A stretch of DNA of 21,534 nt from Polymyxa betae (taxonomy: Eukaryota; Endomyxa; Phytomyxea; Plasmodiophorida; Plasmodiophoridae), in contig RBZT01000377.1 of assembly GCA_003693705.1 (NCBI GenBank), positions 1 through 21,534 on the forward strand, given 5' to 3'. The notes beneath the pieces were generated by a model that was given only the letters and a program-made list of their open reading frames with translations, had not been told where the DNA came from and made no database searches. Below, one piece after another: positions 9,951-20,202 of the stretch (its first letter is position 1; each line of letters starts with the position of its first letter). Position numbers and translations under genes: made by a program.

Positions 9951-11775
9951 CTACATGTAGCGTCTGCTGGAGTCGACCAGAAGACGCAGGCGCTCATCTA
10001 ATAGGGGATCGTCGGGGAACGCGCTGCTGAATCCGAGCCCATTATCGTTGAGGTCGGGAGCCAAGAACAAATTGTCTTCGGAGATCTGAAAGTCCTGGCA
10101 GGCCGACAGAGACGTCAGCGTACTGGCCGCTTTCATGCTGCCGAGCTGATGTCTGAATTCGACCGGCAACACGAGTGGTGCTGGTCCATGCTGCAGGGTG
10201 TAGTTGGCAACATTGGCGGGGCCATTCGGGTCCGGCAGCACCGGCAGGACGAGATCGTGATCGGTGTCGATGAACGACGGCTGTGCTGGCCCGCCCGTGT
10301 TGGTGCTCAGCGAGAGATCGGTGGGTGGTGGCCCAGGTGGGAATAGATTCGTGTCTTTAATGTCGACCGAGATGTAATGAAGGTGCTTGCCTATTAGAGG
10401 TGGTTAAAGATAAGAGTGGAAGAAAACCATGAATCAAAAGACAATGTGAAAAGTTCAGAAAATTAGAAGCGGAAAACTGTGAAGCATCAGAGCAACATAA
10501 AATAAAAAAGAAATATGTAGAGGTGCCTTGAAGGAGTTTTAACAGATTTACAAAAAAATAAGCATGCGAGGAAAATATCAATAGATTGAAGAAAACGTTT
10601 AAAAATCAAATGCAGCAGAGGAAACGAGCACAGAAATATAGAAACATCTAGAAAGAAAAGAAAGCATTGGATAACAAAATGTTGTCGAAAAAGTATTGAA
10701 AAGAAAAAAATACAAACCAGCGAGATTTCTATAAAAGGGATAGAAATGCGAATTTGGCATAGCTCCAAACAGGCTCTGAAAAGCATTGGATAACAAAATG
10801 TTGTCTAAGAAATCTAAAAAAGAGAAAGAAATACAAAACCAGCGAGATCTCTAAAAAAGGATAGAAATGCGAATTTTGCATACCTCCAAACAGGCTCTGC
10901 ACAAAGGCAGGCTGTGAGTTCTCTTTCGAATTGACGCCCTTATGATGCATCATGAAATGTTTCCTCATGACTGTGAACTTGAGAGCCGATTGATAACAAA
11001 TTCGACATTGCCAGCCATACGAGACCGGCAGGCCGGCGACCGGCGCCTGCTTCTCAACGCTCGCCTCTACATAAGTCTTGATATCATCATGTTTTTCATC
11101 GCAAGGACGCGGATCCAAGCTCTCCAGGATCTTCTCGATCTCTGGGATCGTGATCGTGCTGAGATTATGCATGCGTTTCGCATGCCGAAAGAGCATGTTG
11201 GCCCTAGGCTGGATACAGACTCGGCAAGCCTTGCAGATGATCAAATTCAGCTTCGTATTGCGAATATATCCCATATCAGCGAGACAGAATTCCAGGTCGA
11301 TATCATCGGCGCTCTCATACACCACCGAATGCTCTTCCAGATCCAACGATCGAGTCGAATGTTGGTCGCCGGCTGCGCGGACTTGCCCGACATTGCTTTC
11401 GAAATGGCGAATATAATGAGCCTGGACGGGCCATGGGTCGTTGGTCTTGTAATCGCAGTTCGGCTCGGGGCAATGGAAGTATCCGTTGGATCGACGCTCG
11501 AGAATGATTCGAAGGCCGTTCGGATGCTTCAGAATGGTTTTGGGCTGATGGGTCTTGCGTACATGGACCTGACGGGCGCCTTTTCCCGAAAACGTCTGTT
11601 GGCATTTCGTGCAGGAGAACACCTCCTGGGCGTTGACGACGAGGGCGGCGGCCCCAGTGTCGATCGAGGGCGGCGACGGCGGCGGGAACGAGATGGGCGG
11701 GGCCGGCAGAGCAGTTGCCGCCTCCGCAGCCACCAAACTGAGCAGATCTGTGAAATTGGTGGTGTCCATGTCCAT
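9951..11775 (-). CDS. C2H2 zinc-finger protein with OrsD/DUF3505-like region
   Basis: Exon 1 is 11775-10884 and exon 2 is 10390-9951, separated by a 493-nt intron (GTATGC..ATAG, phase 1), giving 443 residues. The ATG at 11775 (MDMDTTNF) was chosen because the frame upstream has no ATG. After a Pro/Ala-rich N-terminus come four zinc-binding C2H2 patterns: C55-C58-H71-H76, C102-C107-H120-H124, C181-C184-H198-H203 and C257-C260-H273-H278. The last two are joined by a linker with APVAGLPV before the final finger, the arrangement known from OrsD/DUF3505 domains (about residues 160-280), which are mostly described from fungi. The C-terminal exon is Pro-rich (LFPPGPPPTDLSLS) then acidic. A nuclear, nucleic-acid-binding role is inferred from the fingers. 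The stop is followed by two more in-frame TAGs, which favours a real end at 9951; on the other hand coding-like exons lie immediately downstream (see 8978-9886). Confidence 0.75.
10661..10899 (-). repeat. Tandem duplication of an exon-intron junction (two units of about 119 bp)
   Basis: Unit 1 (10661-10778) and unit 2 (10780-10899) share most of their sequence, from AAAGCATTGG to CAGGCTCTG. Unit 2 holds the end of exon 1 of the zinc-finger gene and its donor (GGAG|GTATGC at 10884/10883). Unit 1, lying in the intron, repeats the exon end, but its donor reads GGAGCTATGC, so the GT is lost. The units differ by several substitutions and small indels. Confidence 0.9.
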
Positions 11776-11990
11776 CGGGGGCCAAACACCAACACACCAA
11801 CCCAACCCCGACTCACCAAGGGGCACCCCCGGACCCGCTGGGAAGCCGCAGTCCGCCCCACGGGGAGTGGCGCGGCCGCCTCCTTCCCAACGGGCTGCGC
11901 TCGCCGTTCTCGTCTCCTCGTTCGCCTTCGTCGTCGGCGTTGATATCGTCTTTGCAGGCCTTCTCGGAAGGCACAGGCAGACCTAAAGAC
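11776..11990 (-). promoter_or_regulatory. GC-rich leader/promoter of the zinc-finger gene
   Basis: This GC- and CpG-rich block upstream of the ATG at 11775 is open in the gene's frame back to a TAG at about 11985 but contains no ATG. It includes a consensus splice donor (CTTG|GTGAGT, 11817/11816). If paired with an acceptor at 11748 (TTTCACAG), that donor would remove the chosen start codon, and the frame would then not join. It is therefore most likely 5' leader. Confidence 0.4.
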
Positions 11991-12395
11991 GCGAAGCCAT
12001 TGATGAGGATTCGAGCTGTACAGCCTGCCCAGGTGCAGACGTGCTCAGAGTTGTTGTTTGTGAATATCTGTCAATCTGTATTTCTGTGATAACAATAAAG
12101 TGACTGCTTATTCAAGCTTGGCTTTCAGCTATCACCAGTGTATATGATCTAGATTTTTTAAAGAGGGAATGACAAATATATGAGAAACATTTAACGTTTG
12201 AAGCAAGCGAAAGTCATACTTGTTAGACTGGAATATTTCGGCAACGATTAATGAAATCTGAGATGATGAACAAATGCACAGATCTGGATAGAAAAACAGG
12301 GAAGCTTTCAAGAAAAGGATGACAGTCGGAGCGACCAAATTCAATTAAAGAGAGTACGATTTTCATATTCTTTTCTTGGCTATGTATCCTCATTC

Positions 12396-12472
12396 ACTTG
12401 CTATCGGACTTGAACCGATAACATAGCAGAATTGGTTTCATGTCAATCGTGTCTACCATCCACGAAGCAAGC
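12396..12472 (-). tRNA. tRNA-like cloverleaf, probably degenerate (Leu/Ser type)
   Basis: On the minus strand the ends GCTTGCT and AGCAAGT form a seven-pair acceptor stem (one G-T pair). A perfect five-pair T arm (ATCGG, loop TTCAAGT, CCGAT) sits next to it. The D arm contains GGTAGACAC, as in many tRNA-Leu genes, with a three-pair stem. The anticodon stem has four of five pairs, and its seven-base loop CATGAAA would place TGA as anticodon. Position 33 is A instead of the near-universal T, so it is probably not functional. The variable region is about 11 nt. No CCA is encoded. Confidence 0.4.
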
Positions 12473-12500
12473 GTTCCTGATGAAAAATATCAAACTCTGT

Positions 12501-12580
12501 CGGAACGAATGGGATTCGAACCCACTGTAATTTGAGAATACACAACAATTTAGCAAATTCTGGAGCTGAAGAAGGACCCA
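12501..12580 (-). pseudogene. 3' half of a tRNA-Ser(GCT)-like gene
   Basis: The minus strand shows a T arm (GTGGG, loop TTCGAAT, CCCAT) at 12525-12509 followed by TCGTTCC plus G, as expected for a 3' acceptor strand. Upstream is TTGCTAA in a stem with four of five pairs, giving anticodon GCT (12554-12552). A stretch that could form a long variable arm lies between. The matching 5' acceptor strand (GGAACGA) and D arm are not found, so this looks like a truncated copy. It lies 28 bp from the neighbouring tRNA-like element in the same orientation. Confidence 0.35.
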
Positions 12581-12841
12581 AGGGTTCGGCTGATCGCCGA
12601 ATGAAGTGGAACATGAGCTTGGTTTAGAACGTCCTGAGATTCCTATCTGTCAGGTTTTTTAAATAACAGCACTGTGGGTATCTTGTACGCCAATAAGTAT
12701 TACTGCTGAAAGCATCTCAAGTAGGAACACCTTTAAAATAGTTTCCTCTTTCAGGTAGTTTTTGATTATTGATAATAACTTTGATAAGCTTCCAAATGTA
12801 GGTGTAGAGAATTACATATTCTAGAGTACTAAATCAAGAAT

Positions 12842-13111
12842 GTGTTTAAAGAAACTAAAAAACAGGATTCAACACGAAACCTTCACAAACACGAAAAAAT
12901 GTTAAAAAATTTCGAAATCCTTTGGTATAAAATCAACAGGATTATCGCAAACCGAAAGTGTACAAACATGACATCTTCTGTATCTCTTGGGAATGCTAAC
13001 CTGCTATGCCGCATTCCGGTCATTCAGCAATTCATCAGCGGAGAAGCAGAATTAAAAGCGGAAAGAACGAAGACTATACAGCTGAACGTAGACGGCAATG
13101 TTGTTAGATAA
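12842..13111 (+). CDS. Possible small open frame or exon, unknown
   Basis: An ATG-initiated frame of 89 codons. The first half is Lys/Asn-rich; the second half has more ordinary protein composition (MTSSVSLGNANLLCRIPVIQ, then QFISGEAELKAERTK). There are no recognised domains and no clear splice context. It may be an exon, a small gene or chance. Confidence 0.2.
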   Translation: MFKETKKQDSTRNLHKHEKMLKNFEILWYKINRIIANRKCTNMTSSVSLGNANLLCRIPVIQQFISGEAELKAERTKTIQLNVDGNVVR

Positions 13112-14650
13112 AGCAAAACGACAGATTTATCAGGAAATAGATTTTTGCTGAAAATTCAATCTTCAACAAAGTTTAGGAAGCCTGCGAGGTGATATCGTGA
13201 CGGATTACGAATACAAGCAAGTGTTGTTCGAATTGAACATCTGCAAATTCACTCCCATAATCTGTTGCACCATGCGACTGGTTCCCGAAATTCGATGCAG
13301 GTCAACTTGTTTCTCTGATATGGTATGAGTCTTCAACAGATGTTACAGTATTCCAATGACTATATGAGATGGAACATTGGGGTGCAACAGACGCATGAAT
13401 TTCGGACAACGCTTGAATCGGTCATTCATATTGATATTTTTAATTTCATCGAAGCTATGAGAAAGGCAAGTCTCCTCAGCTGCACTAATACCGGCAAGAG
13501 AGTCTACAGCACGATGGCGCTATGGTGAATACGGGGCCAAGGTCGGGCACCGGGCTGCTTTATAAATGATGATCATGAGATTGCGTGCTATTAGGAGCTG
13601 GGGATTTAGGGTTTGAACCGGATCTGAATGGTTGCTCCTTTATACGAGTATTATCGCCTCAGAGCGACCGGAATCGTGCTGACCGCTGTATCAACATTCG
13701 GGTCGGATTACGAACATATCTGTTAGTGTCAAGTCTCAACTCTTAGGCGGAAAGTAGCGGCGAGAGGCATCTGGATGATTCATGATATGAGGAATCTTTC
13801 TCTTCGAATCACTTAGACCATCGTAATTCCAATCATGAATGATGTGCTTTATAATCGTGTCTCTCGCCAATCGATCAGTTCGGGATTCTAGAGCAATTCG
13901 CCCAGGCAGCTTCTTCTGTTACAGTCTAATAGTAGCAGAAAAACACTTTTTGTTTCACCAGATCCGTTGGAGTTGGACTTCCGGCTAGAACAAAGCTCAA
14001 CTGCAGATTGATTTCTTGCTGCAGCATGCACTCTGTGATGGATCTTTCTATCATGCATAATTTCTGTTCAAACAAAGACAATTTTTTTTCAGGTTAATCA
14101 TTGGGCTCATATGCGATGTTTTAAAAGAAAAAACACGTTTCTTTCAAAGAAAGCATCTACGAAGAAAAAGATGAAGTTTTGTTGACTCAATCGTCCAGAA
14201 GCGATCCGCGTGAAAACAATCTCAGTTTTTGAACAGCGGGTCCCAAAGCAGCCGTTGTCATACAGCCGATATTGGTTGTATATCGGTCGACAAATTTGAA
14301 GCAAAGGCCGGTATAAGCTGCTTGAGACTGATATATTGCTTTCGGAAAATTCGTCAAAAGGAAATTTCACTTGCTTTTAGCAGAAAGGAGATGACATGAA
14401 CAGAGCCGCAATTCTGTCAAGTTTCAAACGACATCGAACTTTCTTGAATCATAAGACACCATTGGGTATTGTTATAAAGTTTATAAACAAAGCTATATTC
14501 TTTGATAGCGTTGCGGTCTCACATTCCCTTCTAAGCTCTGCTGAAGAACATGAAGAAAGGAACATACCGGAAACTAACGCGGACGATACTGAATGTCAAA
14601 CACATAGAAATATCCCATATTAGAAAGGGGAATCCCGATGGTTACAATTA

Positions 14651-17228
14651 TCAGCGGGCTTGCATGACCGTAAAAGAGTCGTCTACGGAATCATACACTC
14701 CATATTGCATAGTCCGGGTGAAATGGTCCTGATGTTCACAAAATGAGCGAGCTGCTCCAGCATTGAAGACGTGAACTTTCCAACAAACGACGGAATCAAT
14801 GGATAATCAAAGCAGATCTTCGACAAAAGCAGAGAACTTTGACAGATCATGTACATGGAAAGAAAATGCATCATCGTAATAATAACAAGTCAATTATAAT
14901 TAAACGTCAAATACAGCTGCGATCAAATCAAAAGTAAAAAAAAAACATGAATTTACGTAGTACAGCCCTTCAAAGGAAACGGCATCGAAAAACAAAAATT
15001 CAGGTTAAAAATTGCTTAGAAATCGCTTACGGGGCATAGAATACGACAATCCTTATATTTAGCATCAGGGATGGTTAGAGATTCATCAGCAAGGATGAGT
15101 ATGGACGGCAGAGGGAACAGATGCAGAGCTGGGTCTCGAGCCCAATACACCGGCTGCAGCGAATCCGGCAATGGCGAAAGATGGCCCTGATCGAGCAGGG
15201 TCTGCACATAATCGTCAGAGTCATTATCGTCGGACAGACGGAAAACAGACGACTCCTTCATCTGCAAAGCCGTTAGAAAAAAAGCTTCAGAACATGAAAT
15301 ATCAAAGCCATTTTAGCGAAAAGTTGAAAATTGCCAAACTCTAAAGCGATACTGATCGAAACTTCAGCTTATGGAATTTTAAGCGAGATTGTACCGAAAC
15401 TTCAAGATTACAAATCCTACGTCGCAGCCAACATGATGAAACAAACAGCAAAAAGCAATTCAAAGTGAAATAAAATCGAAAGAAAAGCAGGCAAACCTGA
15501 GCAATGATGTGGTGGTGGAAGATAACGATTTCGTCGGGGCCATGCCAGATGCGGCTCGGATTCGATGGAAAATGAGCATGGCGAACGCGATCGCGAAGAC
15601 GTTGCGTACAGAACCCGGGCGGCCCGAATCGCGGCAGCGACCGAGCGCCGCAGGCGTAATCGGTGCCGACAAAGATGAAGCGGTTGTGCTGGGCGAGCTG
15701 GTCGTGCTGGCCGATCAGGTCGGCGAGCGTGTTGAAGAGCTGCGTGTAGTCGGCGATGGAGGCGGAACGCGGATTGGAGAGGAAAGAGCCACAGACGATG
15801 ATGATGGTGCCTAGAGCGCCGACCGCTTCGAGATCGGTTAATGCATGATCGAATCGGCGTAAGGTGGCAGAGTCGTCGAGATAGACGTCGCGGAAGATGG
15901 CGAGCTTATAGTTGGAGGCGTCCTTGGTCTTCGTCATCTCTACAAGAGTTTGAGAATCGACGAAAGACAGATTTCTGAATGATGATAAGGAGAGTGAAAC
16001 AATGAGTCAAATGGAGAAAAGATGATGGAAAATTATCAAAATCGGCTTTTAAGAGCAATTTAAAAAGAAATAAAGCTTCAAAAAAAGCAGATTTGGGAAG
16101 GGGAAGAGAGAAGTGAGAAAATCGGTAGAGAAACATTAACAGAAAAGCAAAACTTTCCAAAGTATTGCTATGAAATGCAAGACCAATTTAAGCAGTGGAT
16201 TACCTAATTGATCTTGAAATTTGGAGGCGAAAGACGAGAGAGGTAAATGCTGAAGTGTTTCAGCCCTCCTTTCGGCGGGAGGCAAACAGATCTCCTGCAC
16301 ATGAAACACGTCCGACATCAGATGGCCAATGACAATGACGAACCCCGTCTCGACGAAGATTCGCTTGCTTGGCTTGCTGAGCTCCAGATTTAGTGGCACA
16401 CAGCCGCCGGGTTCCTCCAGAGCATAACCGCCGTCTATTTCGCGAAGAATGCCAAACACGGCTACAGAATGAGACGATTCTCGCAACCTAAATAGAAAAA
16501 TGTTGAAATAATGCTTTCCATTATAGACAAAAGCGTAAGCTAAGAAAAGAGCCAGCTGAAATAGCATTGAGACAGCAAAACAAGATATGCGAAGCAAAAT
16601 ATTCATTTCGATTTCGCAGAACAGCAAATTTGCTGTTGCGAAGCTTCTTGATGCAGAATAAAAAAGGCTCTATAAACGGTGCAAGAAAAAACGTTACCAA
16701 AGAAGAAAATAAAATTTAAAGAGAAAAAAGCAATTGAGAACATACGCCTTGATCTCGCACAGCTTAATTCCAGGTCGGTTTTTTACCGATTCTGGTAAAC
16801 CAGTTCGCTTGAGACGCCAACGTAGCAGTTCATATCGCCAGACAAACCTGGACCATTTTGCTTCGGGAGCGGCATGGCGTTTGGTTGGAATATCGCCTGA
16901 ATCGTCGTCGATGATACGATCCTGAGTGGTATCGAGGCTGAGCGGGTCCGAGTCGGCTGTCAGGAGACCTCTTTTCAAGAAACCTTCCAGGATCGGCTCG
17001 ACATCGGCGCGCGAGATCGTCGCTGATCGAGACGAGAGCCCGGCCAAGATTTCTTCGACGAGACTCGGGATATCCTCATCGTACTTTTCAGCGAACTCTG
17101 CTGGACGGTCAGATTCAGCAGTCGAGGAGAAACAGCGACCGACCTGCGACCAATTCGAGCGCTTCTGGGTCCAGGTAGAGTCCGGCACGACGAAAACCAC
17201 GAACGATCCGAAGAGATGAGGATGCCAT
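14651..17228 (-). CDS. POLE2: DNA polymerase epsilon subunit B (POLE2/DPB2)
   Basis: Exons: 17228-17144, 17097-16746, 16487-16204, 15939-15497, 15261-15031, 14728-14651. All junctions keep frame, giving 490 residues (the human protein has 527). POLE2 is the non-catalytic B subunit that holds the leading-strand polymerase epsilon together and links it to the replisome in the nucleus. The N-terminal helical domain is visible (FRRAGLYLDPEALELVA, then SLVEEILAGL). Next comes the region before the OB fold (WSRFVWRYELLRWRLKRTG) and the OB fold itself (SVAVFGILREIDGGYALEEP, EICLPPAE). The inactive phosphoesterase-like domain follows (FRDVYLDDSATL, GTIIIVCGSFLS, NRFIFVGTD, HADEIVIF-type segment, LLDQGHLSPLP, PVYWARDPALHLFPLPS). 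The last exon ends with YGVYDSVDDSF, matching the family's C-terminal strand. The ATG at 17228 is the first in frame and begins the conserved helix. Intron 1 is only 46 nt, or 43 nt if the first of two tandem CAG acceptors is used; both keep frame. Confidence 0.92.
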
Positions 17229-18095
17229 CGTCAACAGACACAGCGACCGCCTGTGAGGCCGCGCTTACTCACTGATTAAAACACTTTTTGTTTCCGATTT
17301 TAACTTGTGAAATTAGTTGCGCACAGATTTTCAAATCTTTCCCACGCATGTTTTGAAACTTCCAATCTCACAAGTTCTCATATTCATAACTTGTGAAATT
17401 AGTTGCGAACAGTTTATCACGTAAATCTTTTTGCAAGCAAGTTTTAAAAATTGCAATCCCATACTAGTTCTCATACAATCGCTTTGCGCAACAAGTTCAA
17501 ATACGATTTGCTACAGTGTAGCGACTCTTCTCATGGAATTAAAAGTTTCTCGAGAGAAGTCGTAAAGTACTTAGATCACCGTAAATGCCGTTGATAGTAA
17601 TATTTCATTAAGGACGGCCTGCCATGTATCTTCGATTTCCATACAAACCTTCATATGATGTACTCGGGCCCGTGTATGACCTGTTCGAATTCGGTTTAGT
17701 AATGGAAATGTGTTGTCGATTCGTATCTTGATGTTCGTATTTCGGTGGTTTACTGTTATATATCAATTTCGTATTAGGATTCGGTCGGGGCTGTTGGCAA
17801 ATCGGCTTTGTTAACATTGCTGTTTGAATAAGCACGAAGATTGTTCTTCTCACTTTTCTGAAATTGCAACTTATAGGACGATATCAGTGGGTCATGATCG
17901 ATTTCATTGCCGCTTTTTTTTGTGCAAGGTCATCTATTGGTCACTTTCCGGGATTTCCTTCGAGTGAATCGGGATAAAATGCAGCTCTTTCGCTGGAATT
18001 CAGCACGGGATCACTTTACATTGACATCCTGTAGTAATCGTTTCGACACTCGATCCGAAAACATGGAATGAATTCGTTGACATGCTATAAGATGT
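17229..18095. other. Intergenic, AT-rich, no gene seen
   Basis: The region upstream of POLE2 contains an old tandem repeat (17301-17480). A minus-strand frame (17853-17608) is open for about 80 codons but is Asn/Pro/Lys-rich and unconvincing. I see no other supported feature. Confidence 0.5.
17301..17480 (+). repeat. Diverged tandem repeat, two units of about 86 bp
   Basis: Unit 1 (17301-17386) and unit 2 (17387 to about 17480) both begin TAACTTGTGAAATTAGTTGC and end around an AGTTCTCATA motif. The start matches exactly for some 20 bases and the middle has many changes and small indels, indicating an old duplication. Confidence 0.75.
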
Positions 18096-18904
18096 TTGAG
18101 CGAATCGTCATTGGCTACAGAGGCCCACAAAAGTTTTTACGTAATTATTAACAAACATTTAAACAATTTGATGGGCTCAACGTATTCGAATCTGATTCTG
18201 AAAGATGACCTAGTTCCAAATCAAAGAATTGGCATCCCAGTTCAATATGTAAATACGCAAATATCAGTCATCTGGGCCATTTCTGATTCAAAATTCGGAT
18301 TTACAAGGAATTACTCTCCCAGTTTTATGATATAGCAGATTAAAATTTCAAACGTTTAACAGAAATAATCTTACAACTAATTGTTATCAAATATCCGACC
18401 ATGAAAATAGGATTGATATTTGAGAGGCAGAAAGTTATGATTTCATTGTCACATCAGCACTTCACGAAATTAGATCAGATGAAATTGATACAGAACAAAC
18501 AAACAAAATCCCAGATAAAATGATACTGAATTATTCTGTTATTGGTGGTAGTTTTGATGCTGGATTAACAACGGCAGATGTGTCTTTCGTTGATGAGATT
18601 CACCCTGATAGTGTCAAAGTGGGATTTCAAGAATTACAAGCTGGACAATTATCATATCATGGTTATCAAGAATTCACAAATTGTCAATTTGATTCATTAT
18701 AGCAAATCAACTGTGTTAGAATGTGTTTAATGACCCCGAAATACAGCACAGAATACCGCCATTGTTACGAAAACTGGAACGATAGCTGGTTTAGTGATTT
18801 GGCAAGTATGCACAGATATTGCATTTGGAATAATGATTTCTGTGATTTACAAACATCAGATACAATCCAATCCATTAAAACTTAAAATTTACGGGTTAGT
18901 GTAA
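18096..18904 (+). pseudogene. Decayed AT-rich coding region with a transmembrane segment near its end
   Basis: Three coding-like stretches follow each other on the plus strand in changing frames. 18096-18335 reads protein-like (KDDLVPNQRIGIPVQYVNTQ) and ends in TAG. A second frame from about 18335 is interrupted by TGA at 18421-18423, then continues (SYDFIVTSALHEIRSDEIDT, VIGGSFDAGLTTADVSFVDE) to TAG at 18700. A third frame (about 18740-18904) has a clear membrane-spanning run (TIAGLVIWQVCTDIAFGIMI) and a short Lys-containing tail. The AT-rich codons differ from the GC-rich exons of the neighbouring genes. An ectodomain-anchor-tail layout is suggested, as in surface or envelope-type proteins, possibly from a mobile or viral source, but I recognise no family. 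The breaks could also be missed introns. Confidence 0.4.
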
Positions 18905-19088
18905 TACAGATTAAGACCAAAAACGTCATGGAACTACTACACATTTGAATGCAATTGATAAAAGTTTTAACAGTTATTGGCGTTGGTAATTGACAAAATT
19001 CTTCAAGAAATGTGACAACATTATCATCTACGTTCAAATTTAACAAATTTCGGCTCTATTTAAACACTTAAATTCAACAATAACAAGA

Positions 19089-19768
19089 TTATTTACAGTT
19101 TTGTTTGTTAGAATGCTGCAATTGGAGAATTTCACGTCGCAGATCATTGATGCTATCCGAGAAAGCACGATTTAATTGCTGCGCTTGCTGTTGCTGTTGC
19201 TGTCGCTGAGCTTGCAGCAGCCGTTGCTGTTGCTGCGCTTGCAACTTCAGCTGCTGATCATGCTGGTGCGCTTGTGGTTGAGGCCGTTGGCGTCGTACTG
19301 CTATGAAGGCAGCCAAACATGTTATTGCCCTAGAAGCAAAAGGACATCTATAACAACGATAAGAGGCACAATCATCTTTGCAATGGCCGACCTCCGGAAA
19401 TGACGCCGAGAATAACCACAATCTTTTAGGGTTTCGCTCGTTCTCCTTCTGTTGCCATTTCTTTTTGAAAAGTTTCCGCTTCTCGCTTTGTTCCAGGGCG
19501 CTTCTGAATCTCGCTCAAAGGCATTAATTTCTGATAAAATATTTTTACACTTGAATTTGAGATCGATTCATTGTAATAGACTACTGGTATGGGCTGTATG
19601 GACGGCATTTATTGTATGGGTGGTCGATTGTCATTTTGTTGGAAATTGTTTTATTTGGAGACTAACAATTGATATTTTTCAAAAAAAAGTTGGGTTTCCT
19701 GGTGTCACAATTTCTACGCCTCATCCTTTACCAATGGAATTGTGGCGAAATTGTTCTTGAGAAGCCAT
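19089..19768 (-). CDS. Small Gln-rich protein, three exons, possible membrane isoform
   Basis: Exons: 19768-19732, 19530-19392, 19329-19089, with a 201-nt and a 62-nt intron, phases 1 and 2, giving 138 residues. The ATG has a strong context (CCACCATGG, MASQEQFRHNSI). Exon 2 is basic (NKARSGNFSKRNGNRRR). Exon 3 has a short hydrophobic run (CLAAFIAV), then a Gln-rich coiled-coil-like tract (LKLQAQQQQRLLQAQRQ) and ends SINDLRREILQLQHSNKQNC. If the second intron is retained, the frame instead ends in a hydrophobic tail (MIVPLIVVIDVLLLLGQ) and a TAA at 19324-19322, which would make a tail-anchored protein. No family is recognised. The downstream 3' splice signal is good (CTTTTGCTTCTAG); the donor is the less usual GTCGG, also seen in POLE2 intron 1 and intron 1 of the 1088-residue gene. 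Confidence 0.5.
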
Positions 19769-20202
19769 GGTGGTCCAGGATATAAGATTTACGCCAGAAC
19801 GAGTGTTTGAGAATGGCTCACCCCATAAGAAAGAGTATCGTACTCTGGTCGCTGCTCAGGAAATCCAGGCGACCACATTATTTTCCCAATCTGGGAAGTC
19901 GCGAATGAATACTTTCTAGGTACTTTTGAATATGAATTTGATCTGACGAAGGACAGGATGTTCTAATCCCGTTTCAGTGTTGTCGTAGAAAATCAGTCTA
20001 CTCGTCGCAGACGGACTCCTGTCCTCGGTTGTATCTGGAGCATATTGTATCTAAATTTTAGGAAAATATTATTAATTTTTTGGTTAAAAGAGCGGGTTTA
20101 TTCATGCATTGTACAGTAATGAGAATTCGATGGTTTAACAGTCTGAGGCTGAGTTTCAGCGACAGCGGATTCAGTCTCGTCACTGATGAATGATCTCTTC
20201 AA
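19769..20202. other. Intergenic, no gene seen
   Basis: The region lies between the start of the Gln-rich gene and the stop of the acidic secreted-protein gene, both on the minus strand. It contains the AATAAA signal of the acidic gene and a small TTCCCAATCTGGGAA hairpin near 19885. No further gene is supported. Confidence 0.5.
20097..20102 (-). terminator. Polyadenylation signal AATAAA
   Basis: AATAAA on the minus strand, about 100 nt downstream of the TAA of the acidic secreted-protein gene, at a normal distance for its 3' end. Confidence 0.5.

Larger units (their letters stand above)
11991..14650. other. AT-rich, gene-poor interval
   Basis: Between the zinc-finger gene and the end of POLE2 I find no gene I can support well. 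It holds two tRNA-like pieces (12396-12580), a small hairpin (TTCGGC TGATC GCCGAA, 12584-12600), a few short open frames (plus 12842-13111; minus 14370-14107, which reads protein-like but has no ATG start) and one TTAGGGTT motif (13606-13613). Confidence 0.5.

Noticed and set aside
10942-11943. Plus-strand open frame of 333 codons
   Set aside because: It lies antisense to exon 1 of the zinc-finger gene, whose minus-strand frame has clear C2H2 motifs and proper splice sites. The plus-strand frame has no domain and is a shadow.
19176-19403. Leucine-rich plus-strand frame
   Set aside because: It is the complement of the CAG/CAA-rich tract of the minus-strand Gln-rich gene.
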